Assembly (NCBI GenBank): GCA_949290395.1
Contig: CASERQ010000005.1
Location: 49,761-113,760 of the forward strand
Origin: an uncultured bacterium
Lineage (GTDB): Bacteria > Bacillota_I > Bacilli_A > RFN20 > CAG-826
Reading direction: 5' to 3'
Length of the DNA: 64,000 nucleotides
This document shows positions 1 to 9,445 of the stretch, in pieces (positions within the stretch are counted from its first letter, which is position 1; each line of letters starts with the position of its first letter). A program made the translations under genes and the position numbers. The notes under the pieces are model-generated. The model saw only the letters and a program-made list of their open reading frames with translations, made no database searches and was not told the origin of the DNA.

Positions 1-1
1 C

Positions 2-529
2 AGTTGTAACATTTATTTAGCGTTTCTAATTGCAAATAAATTAAAAATTCCAAAGAAGGTCTATAAAGCTATTTCCGAAGTTCATTCCTATGAGCATAAT
101 ACAATTGAGCATGCTGTTCTCATTTATAATGAATTATTCCCTGCATTAAACAATAATCAAATTATGATGATTAACAAAATTGCAAAATCGAAAAAAGTTT
201 ATTATGAATTAGTTGGAAATATGATTGATAAAAAATTGGACCTGCTAAATTGGTTAAACTATTTATATGAACGTTTTTATAGTAGAGACAGTCTTAAAAT
301 TGAAGAAGTAAAAAACGTTGCTAGAGGCATTGGAAAAGGGAAAACAGTCAATTACCATAAAAATTATTTTTATGGATCGTTTAAAAACAGAGAAGAGGAC
401 TTAGATAATGGCTTAGAATTTCTATTTGTTAATAAACTTATTGAAGTTAGTTATAGGAATAAAACCATAAATCCTAATTATGCAGGTTATATATTGCTTA
501 AAAGTATCAATAAAAATTTTTGGTACTAA
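2..529 (+). CDS. Unknown protein, 5'-truncated by the window edge
   Basis: The reading frame is open from base 2 to the TAA at 527-529, so the gene starts outside the window; the first in-window ATG (164) is internal. About 175 residues are visible. I do not recognise the family. The end (N-G-L-E-F-L-F-V-N-K-L-I-E-V, then N-Y-A-G-Y-I-L-L) has the look of a small winged-helix fold, but that is only an impression. It lies 24 bases before the dehydrogenase at 554 on the same strand and may be cotranscribed with it. Confidence 0.6.
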   Translation, partial: SCNIYLAFLIANKLKIPKKVYKAISEVHSYEHNTIEHAVLIYNELFPALNNNQIMMINKIAKSKKVYYELVGNMIDKKLDLLNWLNYLYERFYSRDSLKIEEVKNVARGIGKGKTVNYHKNYFYGSFKNREEDLDNGLEFLFVNKLIEVSYRNKTINPNYAGYILLKSINKNFWY

Positions 530-553
530 TTTTTATAGAGGTGAATAGATATT

Positions 554-1330
554 ATGGAATACACATTAATAACCGGAGCTGCAAGTGGCCTAGGAAATTC
601 ATTTGCTAAACTTTATGCAAAAGACAAAGAAAATTTAATTTTAGTTGACATTAACGAGGAAAAACTTCAAAAAGCGACAGAAGAATTAAAAACTATTAAT
701 TCTGAAATTGATATTCTTACCTATGTAGCCGATGTTTCTAATATCGACAGATTAAAAGAAATTGTTAAAGACATCGATGATAAAAATTTATTTGTTTCTC
801 GTTTAATTAATTCAGCCGGATTTGGTGATCGAGAAGATTTTTTAAAGATGAATATCGATAAGCAAATCAAAATGACAGAAGTTAATTGCAACGCTTTATT
901 ATATTTGTGTCACGCTTTTGGAACTAAAATGGCTATGGCAAGAAACGGCCATATCATTAATGTTTCATCAATTGCTGGTTTTATCCCTGGACCTTACATG
1001 TGTACATATCATGCAACAAAAGGATATGTATATCTTTTAAGTGAATCAATTGCTTATGAGCTTAAAAAGTTCGATGTAAAAGTTTTAACTTTATGTCCTG
1101 GGCCATTTAATTCAAACTTTGTTAAAGAAGCACACAATGACTTTACTTTTAAAAAGATAAAACCATTAGAATCAAGTGAAGTTGCATTAAAAGCGTATAA
1201 AGCTTCTAAAAAAGGCAAAAGAATTCTTATTACTGGTATGAAGAATAAGTTAACTATTTTCATTACTCGTTTAGCACCTAGAAGACTTATTACAATGGTC
1301 AGTGCTAAGAATATGAAACCTAATGCCTAA
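554..1330 (+). CDS. Short-chain dehydrogenase/reductase (SDR)
   Basis: A 258-residue classical SDR that should reduce or oxidise a carbonyl/alcohol using NAD(P)H; the substrate cannot be told. Visible motifs in order: the nucleotide-binding TGAASGLG near residues 7-14, NSAG near 86-89, the catalytic Ser in VSSIAG and Tyr/Lys in YHATK, then the CPG after the fifth strand. D (LVDINEEK) after strand 2 hints at NAD rather than NADP. The start ATG has a GAGGTGA site at 537-543. The C-terminal tail is basic and hydrophobic, as in the DltE/YqjQ-like SDRs of Firmicutes. The family call is firm, the function open. Confidence 0.9.
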   Translation: MEYTLITGAASGLGNSFAKLYAKDKENLILVDINEEKLQKATEELKTINSEIDILTYVADVSNIDRLKEIVKDIDDKNLFVSRLINSAGFGDREDFLKMNIDKQIKMTEVNCNALLYLCHAFGTKMAMARNGHIINVSSIAGFIPGPYMCTYHATKGYVYLLSESIAYELKKFDVKVLTLCPGPFNSNFVKEAHNDFTFKKIKPLESSEVALKAYKASKKGKRILITGMKNKLTIFITRLAPRRLITMVSAKNMKPNA

Positions 1331-1431
1331 AGTTTTTTTATTCACAATCTTTCTTATATAGTAAAAAAATTTAATAAGAGTAGAATATTTCTCACAGGGG
1401 TTAATTTTTCTTTAAAAGTAGTGAGGATTTT

Positions 1432-2061
1432 ATGAAAAAGAAAAATTGGATTTCAAAATCAGTAAGTTTAGTTACTTCAATTCTTTTAATTGTCCTTGGA
1501 GTTTTAGCAATTTTTGCAAAAGATTTTTTTTCATCTGCTCTTGGATTAATTAGTGGAATCTTTTTAATCGCGATTGGTGTTTTAAGTATTGTATACGCAG
1601 TAGCCATTAAAAAGATGATCCTTGGTAGCGGATGGTTAATAGTCCAGGGCATTCTTGCTATTGTTTTAGGTATTGCTTTAGCAACTATTCAAGACGCTTC
1701 AATTACTGCTATCTCTATGATTTTAGCTACATGGTTAGTAATAAGAGGTGTAGCTAAAATGTGGGATTCAACAACATTGAGAAGATTTAGAGTTTCAACG
1801 CGGTGCTTAACTCTTACTCTTGGGGCTCTTTATTTTATTCTTGGTATTCTTCTTTATATCTTTAACTCGTTTACTAACGACTTAATAATTGTTTTAATTG
1901 GTGTTTTCTTTATAGTAAGCGGTTGTTTAAACATCGTTGAACTCTTTGACATTTCTAAAAGAGAAAAACGTGAAGAAAGAATTATTAATTCGCTTAACAA
2001 ATCTATCGATAATGATGTTGACCACATTGATATCGATTTTACAAAAGATAAGAAAGATTAA
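1432..2061 (+). CDS. DUF308 / HdeD-like membrane protein
   Basis: A 209-residue integral membrane protein with about six hydrophobic helices spanning residues 10-165, arranged as three similar helix pairs with Gly/Ile/Leu-rich segments such as VLGVLAIFAKD and ILGILLYIFNS, the pattern of the DUF308 family that includes E. coli HdeD. The last 45 residues are charged and cytoplasmic, ending in an acidic D-rich stretch. A GTGAGGA Shine-Dalgarno lies just before the ATG. DUF308 proteins have no settled biochemical role; stress protection is only known for HdeD. It is followed by a 550-base noncoding gap. Confidence 0.8.
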   Translation: MKKKNWISKSVSLVTSILLIVLGVLAIFAKDFFSSALGLISGIFLIAIGVLSIVYAVAIKKMILGSGWLIVQGILAIVLGIALATIQDASITAISMILATWLVIRGVAKMWDSTTLRRFRVSTRCLTLTLGALYFILGILLYIFNSFTNDLIIVLIGVFFIVSGCLNIVELFDISKREKREERIINSLNKSIDNDVDHIDIDFTKDKKD

Positions 2062-2616
2062 ACTAAGTGCATTTTTAAAAAGCAGTAGTAATTCCAATAC
2101 TCGCCAACTTAGAATTCTTTTCGCCTTATAAAATTGCAGTTTTTAATAAAGGTTTATTACTTATCTTGATTAAATCTTTGACTTCAAACTTTCTAAGCGT
2201 TAACGAAGTCAGAATTAATGCTAGAAAAGTTTAGATTTAAGCTTAGACAAGTTAAGAAACCTTTTGGAAACTATTAAGTGTAAAAAAAGAAGGTGTTTGG
2301 TCCACTGATAGTTTCCAAAAAGTTTCTTCTACTAATACAAAATAAGTAATTTCTAAAATAATTTAAAAAATCTAATGTTACTGGTAAAAAATTACTTCAA
2401 AGAATAAAACTAATTTTCTCTTCTTGATAATTAATACAAGTTCTGCAGGGATTTTGTTGGGAAAAAATATATATTTTGTATTGTTTTTTTGAAATTATAT
2501 TTTCTAGTTCAAAATTATTCAAAACAAAACAAAAAAATCATAAAAGTTGATTAACTTTTTAAAAACAATACTTTTTCTAGATTAATTATTATAAAGATAA
2601 TAGAATAGTGCTTGCT
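2062..2616. other. Long intergenic region with inverted repeats
   Basis: No convincing gene in either strand. It holds an imperfect inverted repeat with arms 2186-2203 and 2215-2232, and a nearly perfect 21-bp inverted repeat with arms 2254-2274 and 2308-2328 (one mismatch that is G-U pairable) around a 33-base loop. A small hairpin (arms 2542-2548 and 2553-2559, loop GATT) precedes the next gene. The folding potential suggests an untranslated RNA, a decayed small element or a leader; none can be chosen from sequence alone. Confidence 0.5.
2254..2328. repeat. 21-bp imperfect inverted repeat, 33-base loop
   Basis: The left arm reads AAGAAACCTTTTGGAAACTAT at 2254-2274 less one base of context, and its reverse complement lies at 2308-2328 with one C/T difference. 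There is no T-run after the right arm, so it is not a standard intrinsic terminator. Confidence 0.6.
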
Positions 2617-4020
2617 ATGAAAATTGATAAGGCAAGGATTTATTCATATATTTATTTTTTCTTGATAGCTCTATTTATAGGTTTATCAACTTTATATATC
2701 CAAGGAATGGTATCTAGCATTGGTAGTTTTCCTCCTTTTAATAAAGGATTTGAAAACATTGAACTACCTTTAATTATTACTTCGCCAATTCTTCTAACGA
2801 TACTATTTGGATTAATCATGTTTTATGCTTATAAAACAAAACTTTTTAAGTTTAACGCTAGAAACATAATTATAATCGCTGGATTCCTTGTAATGTTTCT
2901 TTACATGGCGCTTATTATCTTTTTAAAAGATGCAACGCATGCCTATAACATTGCTTATCAAGGAGTGAATGATTTACCTAGTTTAAAAGAAAAGCTATAT
3001 TCTTTATTTAGTTTTTATTTAAATTTACTTGCGATATTTACACTCTTAAAATTTCTTAAACCTGTTAAAGGATATAAAGAAGTAACTATTGTTGTTTTGT
3101 CTGTTTTTATATTAATAGCAGTTGCTGCAATTATTTATTCTTTAATTTTTGAAATTGATAAATATGCTAATTTTGATTTAGTTGATGATTTATATGATAA
3201 ACCTTATAGCAATCTTATAATGTCTTTCTTCTATATCGGGAATAGCTTTGGACATACTGTATATAACGCAATTCTTTCAATTGTTGTAATGGGATTTTTA
3301 TTTAGAAAAGATTATATTCATTTATTTACTTTAATCTTCTTCCCATTTGTTTTTTACAGCAATTGTAGAGCTTCGATTCTTTCGACTATTTTCCTTTTAT
3401 TTTTAACTTTACTTGTTTGTTTTGTTAGAAGTTATAAGAAAAATATGGTGAAGTTTTATATTTTAGGCGCAATCTTCTTCTTAATATTAGGACTTTTAAT
3501 AATTGATATTGGTTATTATCCTCTTGTTACTTATACTCTTGAAGATGGATCAACAACTTTAAAAGCAATGCTTGATGATATGATTGTTTCTTTTGAAGAA
3601 GATAGACTTGGAATTATTTATGATGTTATAAAAATTGATCCACTTGATAGATTCTTAGGTTTTGGCTTTGGTCCTAACTATATTGTTAGTAGAACTTATG
3701 GCTATTATTATTATGTTCATAATGCAATTTATGAAGTTTTAATGATTGGAGGCGTTCCTTTCTTCTTATTCATTGGTTTAATCTTTGCTGTTATGTTTTA
3801 TCGCTTTTTCTTATATCGCTTTAAAACAAGAGATTCATTATATTTATCTTTATTTATAATTTTATTAATCACTGAAACTATATATGGTTTATTTGAAAGT
3901 CACGTAACCTTAATATTTGATTATCAGGGAATGGTTTTATCTATTTTAATTATCGGTCTTCCTAAACTTTTCTTTGAAGCTGACATAAATGGTAAAAACG
4001 AAAATTATATTAGAATGTAA
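2617..4020 (+). CDS. Polytopic membrane protein, O-antigen polymerase/ligase-like (paralogue 1)
   Basis: 467 residues from the ATG at 2617 (a GTG at 2608 is in frame; neither has a clear Shine-Dalgarno). About 10-12 membrane helices. It has features of the Wzy_C/WaaL superfamily: a late external loop containing YYYVHNAIYEVLMIGGVPFF, and YSNCRASIL after a mid-protein helix, comparable to the SR-A/S motif of ligases. A role in polymerising or attaching a lipid-linked glycan at the outer membrane face is inferred. The next gene is a close paralogue with the same motifs in the same order, ending YGLFESHV before the last helix. The gene lies upstream of the capsule-type operon on the same strand. 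Confidence 0.7.
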   Translation: MKIDKARIYSYIYFFLIALFIGLSTLYIQGMVSSIGSFPPFNKGFENIELPLIITSPILLTILFGLIMFYAYKTKLFKFNARNIIIIAGFLVMFLYMALIIFLKDATHAYNIAYQGVNDLPSLKEKLYSLFSFYLNLLAIFTLLKFLKPVKGYKEVTIVVLSVFILIAVAAIIYSLIFEIDKYANFDLVDDLYDKPYSNLIMSFFYIGNSFGHTVYNAILSIVVMGFLFRKDYIHLFTLIFFPFVFYSNCRASILSTIFLLFLTLLVCFVRSYKKNMVKFYILGAIFFLILGLLIIDIGYYPLVTYTLEDGSTTLKAMLDDMIVSFEEDRLGIIYDVIKIDPLDRFLGFGFGPNYIVSRTYGYYYYVHNAIYEVLMIGGVPFFLFIGLIFAVMFYRFFLYRFKTRDSLYLSLFIILLITETIYGLFESHVTLIFDYQGMVLSILIIGLPKLFFEADINGKNENYIRM

Positions 4021-4157
4021 GCATAAATTTTTCAAAAAACTTGCAAAACTTAAACATTTTTTTTGAAATAATTCTCTTATCTAGTTCATTTTAAGGCTTT
4101 AGAAAACCTTACTTTTTATTTAGATTATGAAAACGCTTTCCAAAAGTAGATAATACT

Positions 4158-4180
4158 CTTTAATTGTTTTACAATTAAAG
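4158..4180 (+). promoter_or_regulatory. Leader hairpin directly before the second polymerase-like gene
   Basis: A perfect 10-bp stem (CTTTAATTGT / ACAATTAAAG) with a 3-base loop ends two bases before the ATG at 4183. No Shine-Dalgarno is visible, and if transcribed the stem would cover the initiation region. It could also be a dyad operator. A similar 10-bp/3-base hairpin stands at 5883-5905. Confidence 0.5.
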
Positions 4181-4182
4181 CG

Positions 4183-5850
4183 ATGGAAAAAAGAAGTACA
4201 AGTTTGAGGGGGCTTATATATCTTGTTCTTGTTGCTATAGCTATTATAGCTTCTTTTGTTTACGGTTCACTAATGGAATCAAACATTGGTTCTTTTGATG
4301 AATATGGGCCAAGAATGCCTCTTTTACCATTATATGCAATAATCTTAATTCCAATTTTAATCACTTTATATTTTGTCTTTTTAAACATTGCTTCTTTAAA
4401 ACTTAAGTTTACAAGATGGAAATGGGAAAACACAGTTTTTATACTCTTAATCATCTTTTTTACGATTTACATGCTCGTTCTTTGTTTAACAAGCGATGTA
4501 AGCGATTCGATTAATCCTAATTTTCCTTTAAAAGATGAACTACCTACATTAAACGAAAGAATTTGGGGATTTTTCTCTTTTTATTTAGGACTCCTTAATA
4601 TTTATGCATTTTTATTTTTAATTAAACCAGTCGATGGTTATAAAACTTTTGTAACTTTAATCTTACTTGCTTTAATCATGTATGCAGTTGCTGCAATCAT
4701 TTATTCCTTAATTGTTGAATGGGATAAATATGTAAACTTTAAAGGTTTTGAAGATATTTACGATAAACCTTATGAGAATTATATTTTTTCATTTTTTGCG
4801 ATTGGAAATATATTTGGACATACTTTATTTGCGGCGATTATTGCTTTAATCGCGCTTTCAATGTTTTATAGAAAATATTGGATTTTATTCTTTATTTTAT
4901 TTTTTCTTCCATTTGTTGTTTATTCAAACTGCAGAGTTGCTTTAATAGGGTGCGCGATTTTAATTTTAGGAATTGTTATTTATCTTTATATTAGAAGTTA
5001 TAAATATTGTAGATGGCTATTTTATGTTTTAACTGTAATCCTTGTTTCAGCTGCAATTCTTCTAGTTGTTGATTTATTTATTTATAACTTTATTTATATT
5101 GAGTTTGGAAATGGCAAACACTTATCAATAAAAGAACTTTTTGATTCTGTTGTTAACTCTTTTAAAAACGATCGTTTAAACATTATTGAAAAAGTTCCTG
5201 TATCAACAAGCGATATCTTATTAGGAGTTGGCTATGGAATTCAATTTTTCCTTCCACGCACATATGGCCATCATTATTATTTTCATAACGTTGTTTATGA
5301 GGTTTTGATGGCAGGTGGTGTTCCTTATTTAATTTTCTTATTAGTTATATTAATTTATATTTTTGTTAAAGCAATTATCTTCGCTAAAAGAAATCGTAAT
5401 TATCATCCTTTAGGATTTTTCTTAATTGTTTTTGGAGCTTCAGTCTTCTATGGATTATTTGAATCACACGTTCCTTTATTTAACAATTATATAGGTATTG
5501 TTATGGGTTTTTTCCTTGTGCTCCTTCCAAATCTTTTTATGAATGAAAAGTGGAAAACTAACTTTGCAACAAAAGAAAGTGGCATTATTAAAAATGGCGG
5601 AAGTATTGTTTTTGATGTTTACTATTTATTTGATGAATCAAAAGCAACTGAGTTTAAAGAAATGGCCAACCTAAATGACAACATTATTAATATTTTAAAA
5701 AAGTTTTGCAGGGATTTTTCGTTAGATGCCACATGGAAAATAGATTTATGTTTAAATAAAAAAGGAGATTATTTTCAAAATGATTATTCAATAAATAACG
5801 TAAATGTTTCTTTTGATTATGAAAATAAGATATTAAAAATAAGTCTCTAG
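4183..5850 (+). CDS. Polytopic membrane protein, O-antigen polymerase/ligase-like (paralogue 2, with extra C-terminal domain)
   Basis: 555 residues. The first ~450 align by eye with the preceding gene: shared S-N-I-G-S-F near the N terminus, YDKPYEN, IGNIFGHT, VYSNCRVAL, YYFHNVVYEVLMAGGVPY and YGLFESHVPLF, so the pair is a tandem duplication. Unlike paralogue 1 it carries about 100 extra residues after the last helix (from about 455), a soluble and mostly polar domain that I do not recognise. About 10-12 membrane helices; probable polymerase or ligase of a lipid-linked glycan. Divergence is substantial, so the duplication is old and the two probably differ in substrate. Confidence 0.7.
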   Translation: MEKRSTSLRGLIYLVLVAIAIIASFVYGSLMESNIGSFDEYGPRMPLLPLYAIILIPILITLYFVFLNIASLKLKFTRWKWENTVFILLIIFFTIYMLVLCLTSDVSDSINPNFPLKDELPTLNERIWGFFSFYLGLLNIYAFLFLIKPVDGYKTFVTLILLALIMYAVAAIIYSLIVEWDKYVNFKGFEDIYDKPYENYIFSFFAIGNIFGHTLFAAIIALIALSMFYRKYWILFFILFFLPFVVYSNCRVALIGCAILILGIVIYLYIRSYKYCRWLFYVLTVILVSAAILLVVDLFIYNFIYIEFGNGKHLSIKELFDSVVNSFKNDRLNIIEKVPVSTSDILLGVGYGIQFFLPRTYGHHYYFHNVVYEVLMAGGVPYLIFLLVILIYIFVKAIIFAKRNRNYHPLGFFLIVFGASVFYGLFESHVPLFNNYIGIVMGFFLVLLPNLFMNEKWKTNFATKESGIIKNGGSIVFDVYYLFDESKATEFKEMANLNDNIINILKKFCRDFSLDATWKIDLCLNKKGDYFQNDYSINNVNVSFDYENKILKISL

Positions 5851-5882
5851 AGTGATAATTTTTAAAAGTTTATTAAACTATT

Positions 5883-5905
5883 ACATAAATCTTTAAGATT
5901 TATGT
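5883..5905 (+). promoter_or_regulatory. Leader hairpin upstream of the initiating transferase
   Basis: A perfect dyad ACATAAATCT / AGATTTATGT with a 3-base centre, 65 bases before the ATG at 5971. There is no following T-run, so it is more likely an operator or RNA-stability element than a terminator. Same geometry as the hairpin at 4158-4180. Confidence 0.5.
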
Positions 5906-5970
5906 ATCAAAAAACAACTTTAAAAACTCTTATAGAAATTATAAATATTCGTGTTAAAGGAGAAAAAAAG

Positions 5971-7560
5971 ATGAGTGAACTTAAAAATAAAGATTTAGCA
6001 GAAAACAATTCATCGCCAAAAACAATCGATCAAAATCAAGATTTATATGATGATGATATGTATCTCGACGATGTTTACTCTTTAAGAAGAAGATTACAAA
6101 ATATCGAAAAAATTGTTGTTGTTTTGCTCGCCCTAATTTCTTTCCCAATATCACTTGGTATCCTTTATGGTTTAAATTATTCGAGCCAACTTTTAACATA
6201 CCCTGGTTACATTTATTTTATTGTTGAATGGTTGGTTTCTTTCCTTTTAATTATCTTTTTGGAATTTGCTACTAAGAATGTTTCAATCTTAAAAGGATTA
6301 CTTCAAACATTTTTTGTAAGTTCTTTCTTTTCTTTCTTCATAAGTTTAGCAACTTCCTTTATTTGGGAAACAGCAGCATCAATTGAAGGTGCAGATTGGC
6401 TTAAACTTAGTTTAGGAGCTGCGGCTTTCTATGTTATCATTTTAACTATTTGTAGAATTGTCTTTGCTATTTTAGATAAGCATCATATGAAAATTACTTT
6501 AATTGTTGGACCAAAAGATGATGCAGAAAACTTAGCAAGAAAATTATTAAGCGAAAAAAATTCATACTTTAAAATAAGATATATTTTCTACGAAATTGAT
6601 GGAAAAATCAGCGATAAAATCTTTACGAAATTTAAAAACGTTAATGAGATAATTCTTTTAAACACTTTAACCCAGAAGAATAAACAAAGATTAATGTATT
6701 TCTTTACATCAAGCTTGAATAAAGACCTTTATCTTTGCTCAAATTATTTTGATATCATTATTACTTCTTTAAACAGTAGAAATATTGGTGACATGTTGGC
6801 TTTTGAGCAAAGACCCTTAAGAATCAATCTTGTTGAAGGTATCGTTAAAAGAATTATGGATATTGTAATTTCTAGCATATTTTTAATTTTAACATTACCT
6901 GTTTGGCTTATCGTACCTCTTGCAATTAAACTTTATGATAGAGGGCCAGTTTTCTACTCTCAAGTGAGACTTACAAAAGACATGAAGGAATTTAAAATTT
7001 ATAAGTTTAGATCGATGAAAGTTGATGCTGAAAAATATGGTGGAGCACAACTTGCAAAGGCTCATGACGATAGAATTACTCCAATTGGAAAATTTATAAG
7101 AGCAACAAGACTTGATGAAATACCTCAAATCATTAATATCTTAAAAGGGGATATGAGTTTTGTCGGTCCTAGACCTGAAAGACCAGAATTTGTCAAAGAA
7201 TTCTTAAAAGAAAATGAAATCTACAGATATAGATATAACGTAAAGGCTGGTTTAACCGGTTTACAACAAGTTAAGTGTACATATCATACAGATTTTAATG
7301 ATAAGTTAAGATATGATTTAAACTACATTTCTGAATACTCTATTGGCTTAGATTTTTATATTATTTTAATGACTATTAAAACTGTTTTATCAAAAGGAAT
7401 GGCAGAAGGTGTTACTATTGATAACGTTAATTTCCATGAATTTTTGAAAGCTTATGATCATGAATTTAATCAACATGACGATTATATCCGTGTTCTTAAC
7501 CATAAGAGACATTTCGATGACGAAACTGGAATTATTATTCCTTTAAAGAGGAGAAAATAA
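5971..7560 (+). CDS. Polyprenyl-phosphate sugar-1-phosphate transferase (initiating enzyme, WbaP/CpsE type)
   Basis: 529 residues from the ATG at 5971, chosen because AAAGGAG at 5957-5962 sits at good spacing; an in-frame ATG at 5902 lies inside a hairpin and lacks a site. Loads the first sugar phosphate onto undecaprenyl phosphate. Order: acidic cytoplasmic tail, four helices (about 45-165), a Rossmann-like middle domain, a re-entrant helix (about 295-320), then the catalytic bacterial sugar transferase domain with KFRSM, TRLDEIPQ and a D-M-S-F-V-G-P-R-P-E motif that carries the conserved catalytic residues. The hexose versus amino-sugar specificity cannot be read. First gene of a tightly spaced run to 15515. 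Confidence 0.93.
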   Translation: MSELKNKDLAENNSSPKTIDQNQDLYDDDMYLDDVYSLRRRLQNIEKIVVVLLALISFPISLGILYGLNYSSQLLTYPGYIYFIVEWLVSFLLIIFLEFATKNVSILKGLLQTFFVSSFFSFFISLATSFIWETAASIEGADWLKLSLGAAAFYVIILTICRIVFAILDKHHMKITLIVGPKDDAENLARKLLSEKNSYFKIRYIFYEIDGKISDKIFTKFKNVNEIILLNTLTQKNKQRLMYFFTSSLNKDLYLCSNYFDIIITSLNSRNIGDMLAFEQRPLRINLVEGIVKRIMDIVISSIFLILTLPVWLIVPLAIKLYDRGPVFYSQVRLTKDMKEFKIYKFRSMKVDAEKYGGAQLAKAHDDRITPIGKFIRATRLDEIPQIINILKGDMSFVGPRPERPEFVKEFLKENEIYRYRYNVKAGLTGLQQVKCTYHTDFNDKLRYDLNYISEYSIGLDFYIILMTIKTVLSKGMAEGVTIDNVNFHEFLKAYDHEFNQHDDYIRVLNHKRHFDDETGIIIPLKRRK

Positions 7561-7565
7561 CTTTC

Positions 7566-8390
7566 ATGAAAGGTAATATGAGACTTTGCTGTTTAATGTC
7601 GATTTATAAAAAAGATAATGTTGAATGGGTTGAAGAAGCGATTAAAAGTGTTGTTAATCAAACAAAAATCCCTGATGAATTTTTAATTGTTGGCGATGGG
7701 CCATTAAATAATGATTTGCAAAATCTTATAAACTCATATTCTGAAAAATTCCCATTTATTAGATTCATTACCTATCCCGAAAATAAAGGTTTATGGTTCG
7801 CGTTAAAGTACGGAGTTGAAAAAACTGAATGCGAATTAATTGCCAGGATGGACTCCGACGATATTTGCGACAACAGAAGATTCGAATTAGAGTTTGATGA
7901 ATTTCAAAAAAATCCTTCTTTAACAATGGTTGGATCAAACACTGTTGAGTTTGAAAACTCTATAGATAATGTTATTTCAACTAGAAAAATGCCTCTTAGT
8001 GACGAGGAAATAAAAAAATATTTAGAAACACGCAACCCTTTTATTCATTCTTCAGTAATGTTTACAAAAGGAAGCTGCTTAAAAGCTGGAAATTATCAAA
8101 ATAGTTATCTTTGCGAGGACTATGATCTTTGGGCTAGAATGTTTTTGTCAAATGCTGTTTTCAAAAATATTGACCAAAACTTAGTTTATATGAGAGTCGA
8201 CAAGAATTTTTATAAAAGAAGAGGTGGCTTGAAATATGTTAAAGCTATTCTAAAATTAAAGAAATTCTTATATAAAAATAAGATTAGTTCTTTCAAAAGT
8301 TATTTTATATCAAGTTTAGCAACTCTTGTAATTGGGCTTTGTCCAAACTTTATTAGAGAATTCTTTTATAAAAGGTTTTTGAGATCATGA
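7566..8390 (+). CDS. Family 2 glycosyltransferase
   Basis: 274 residues, GT-A fold. After the first strand (LCCLMSIYKKD) comes SVVNQT and FLIVGDGP, with the metal-binding RMDSDD near residues 95-100, as in the WcaA/AmsE subgroup that adds sugars to lipid-linked repeat units. The C-terminal helix is hydrophobic (about 245-262) and probably membrane-associated. GAGGAG at 7549-7554 precedes the start. It overlaps the next gene by ATGA, which indicates translational coupling. Donor and acceptor unknown. Confidence 0.9.
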   Translation: MKGNMRLCCLMSIYKKDNVEWVEEAIKSVVNQTKIPDEFLIVGDGPLNNDLQNLINSYSEKFPFIRFITYPENKGLWFALKYGVEKTECELIARMDSDDICDNRRFELEFDEFQKNPSLTMVGSNTVEFENSIDNVISTRKMPLSDEEIKKYLETRNPFIHSSVMFTKGSCLKAGNYQNSYLCEDYDLWARMFLSNAVFKNIDQNLVYMRVDKNFYKRRGGLKYVKAILKLKKFLYKNKISSFKSYFISSLATLVIGLCPNFIREFFYKRFLRS

Positions 8391-9445
8391 AAAAGATTTT
8401 AATGATACTAACAACTTTAAAGAAAAGCGATGGCGTAGCTAGTTTTTGCATGAACTATTATTCTCATATAAATCATGATAAGTTTAAAGTTGATTTTGTT
8501 GTCCATAATGATGAAGTATATGATGACTACAGGAATTTAATTGAACAATCAAATGATAAAATTTTTGTTTTTCCAACTTTATCACCTTTAAATTTTAAAG
8601 ATATCAAATCACAATTTTTAAAAATTTTAAATGATGGAAATTACGATGTCTGTCATTGTAATTTATCAAATATGGCATTTATTTATTTAAAACTTGCTAA
8701 AGAAAAAGGTGTTAAAGAAAGAATTATTCATTCGCATGCAACAAAATTTTCTGACTCTAAATTAAAGTCCATCAGAAACTATCTTCTATGGAAAATTGGT
8801 AAAAAATATGCAAATAAGAATCTTGCTTGTTCTAATCTAGCCGGAAAATTTCTTTTTAAAAAGGGTAAATTCACGGTAGTAAATAACTGCATTTCTTTTG
8901 ATAGATTTAAATATGATTTCGAAAAAAGAAAAACGTTTAGAAATGAGTTCGGCATTAATGATAACGACATTGTTTTTGCTTGTATTGGAAGAATTTCAAA
9001 GCAAAAAAATCAATTATTTATAGTAAAAAACCTTGCAAAACTCTTACCAAATTCTAAATTTTACTTTGCTGGTTCGAATGCTTCTGATAAATATTATGAA
9101 AAATTTAAAATAGATCTTCCAAGTAATTGCATTTATTTAGGAAGTCTTGATAAAGTGGACAATTTGTTGAATGGTTCGGATGTTTTACTTATGCCTTCTA
9201 AATTTGAAGGACTCCCAGTAACGGCCATTGAAGCGCAAGCAACAGGTCTTACCTGTTTTCTATCTGATAAAATTACAAAAGAAGTTAATCTAGGCCTGTG
9301 TTCTTTTTTAAAGTTAAATGCAAAAACTTGGAAAGAAAAAATAACTTTAGGCAAACTTCCTGATAGAGTTAGTGGCTATTTTGAGGAGTATGACATTGGA
9401 AAACAAGTTAAAAAACTTGAATCAATCTATAACGAGGAATTTTAA
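8387..9445 (+). CDS. Family 4 glycosyltransferase
   Basis: 352 residues with a GT-B fold. The N-terminal part has the acceptor-domain GVASFCMNYY loop and IIHSHATKFS; the C-terminal part has the donor-binding ACIGRISKQKNQ, then MPSKFEGLPVTAIEAQATG, where the E-x7-E motif lies. This is the EpsF/CapM-like group. It starts in an ATGA overlap with the previous gene and ends two bases before the next ATG. Sugar unknown. Confidence 0.92.
   Translation: MKKILMILTTLKKSDGVASFCMNYYSHINHDKFKVDFVVHNDEVYDDYRNLIEQSNDKIFVFPTLSPLNFKDIKSQFLKILNDGNYDVCHCNLSNMAFIYLKLAKEKGVKERIIHSHATKFSDSKLKSIRNYLLWKIGKKYANKNLACSNLAGKFLFKKGKFTVVNNCISFDRFKYDFEKRKTFRNEFGINDNDIVFACIGRISKQKNQLFIVKNLAKLLPNSKFYFAGSNASDKYYEKFKIDLPSNCIYLGSLDKVDNLLNGSDVLLMPSKFEGLPVTAIEAQATGLTCFLSDKITKEVNLGLCSFLKLNAKTWKEKITLGKLPDRVSGYFEEYDIGKQVKKLESIYNEEF

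Noticed and set aside
1054..1263. Antisense frame in the dehydrogenase gene
   Set aside because: Shadow of a convincing SDR gene with all motifs intact.
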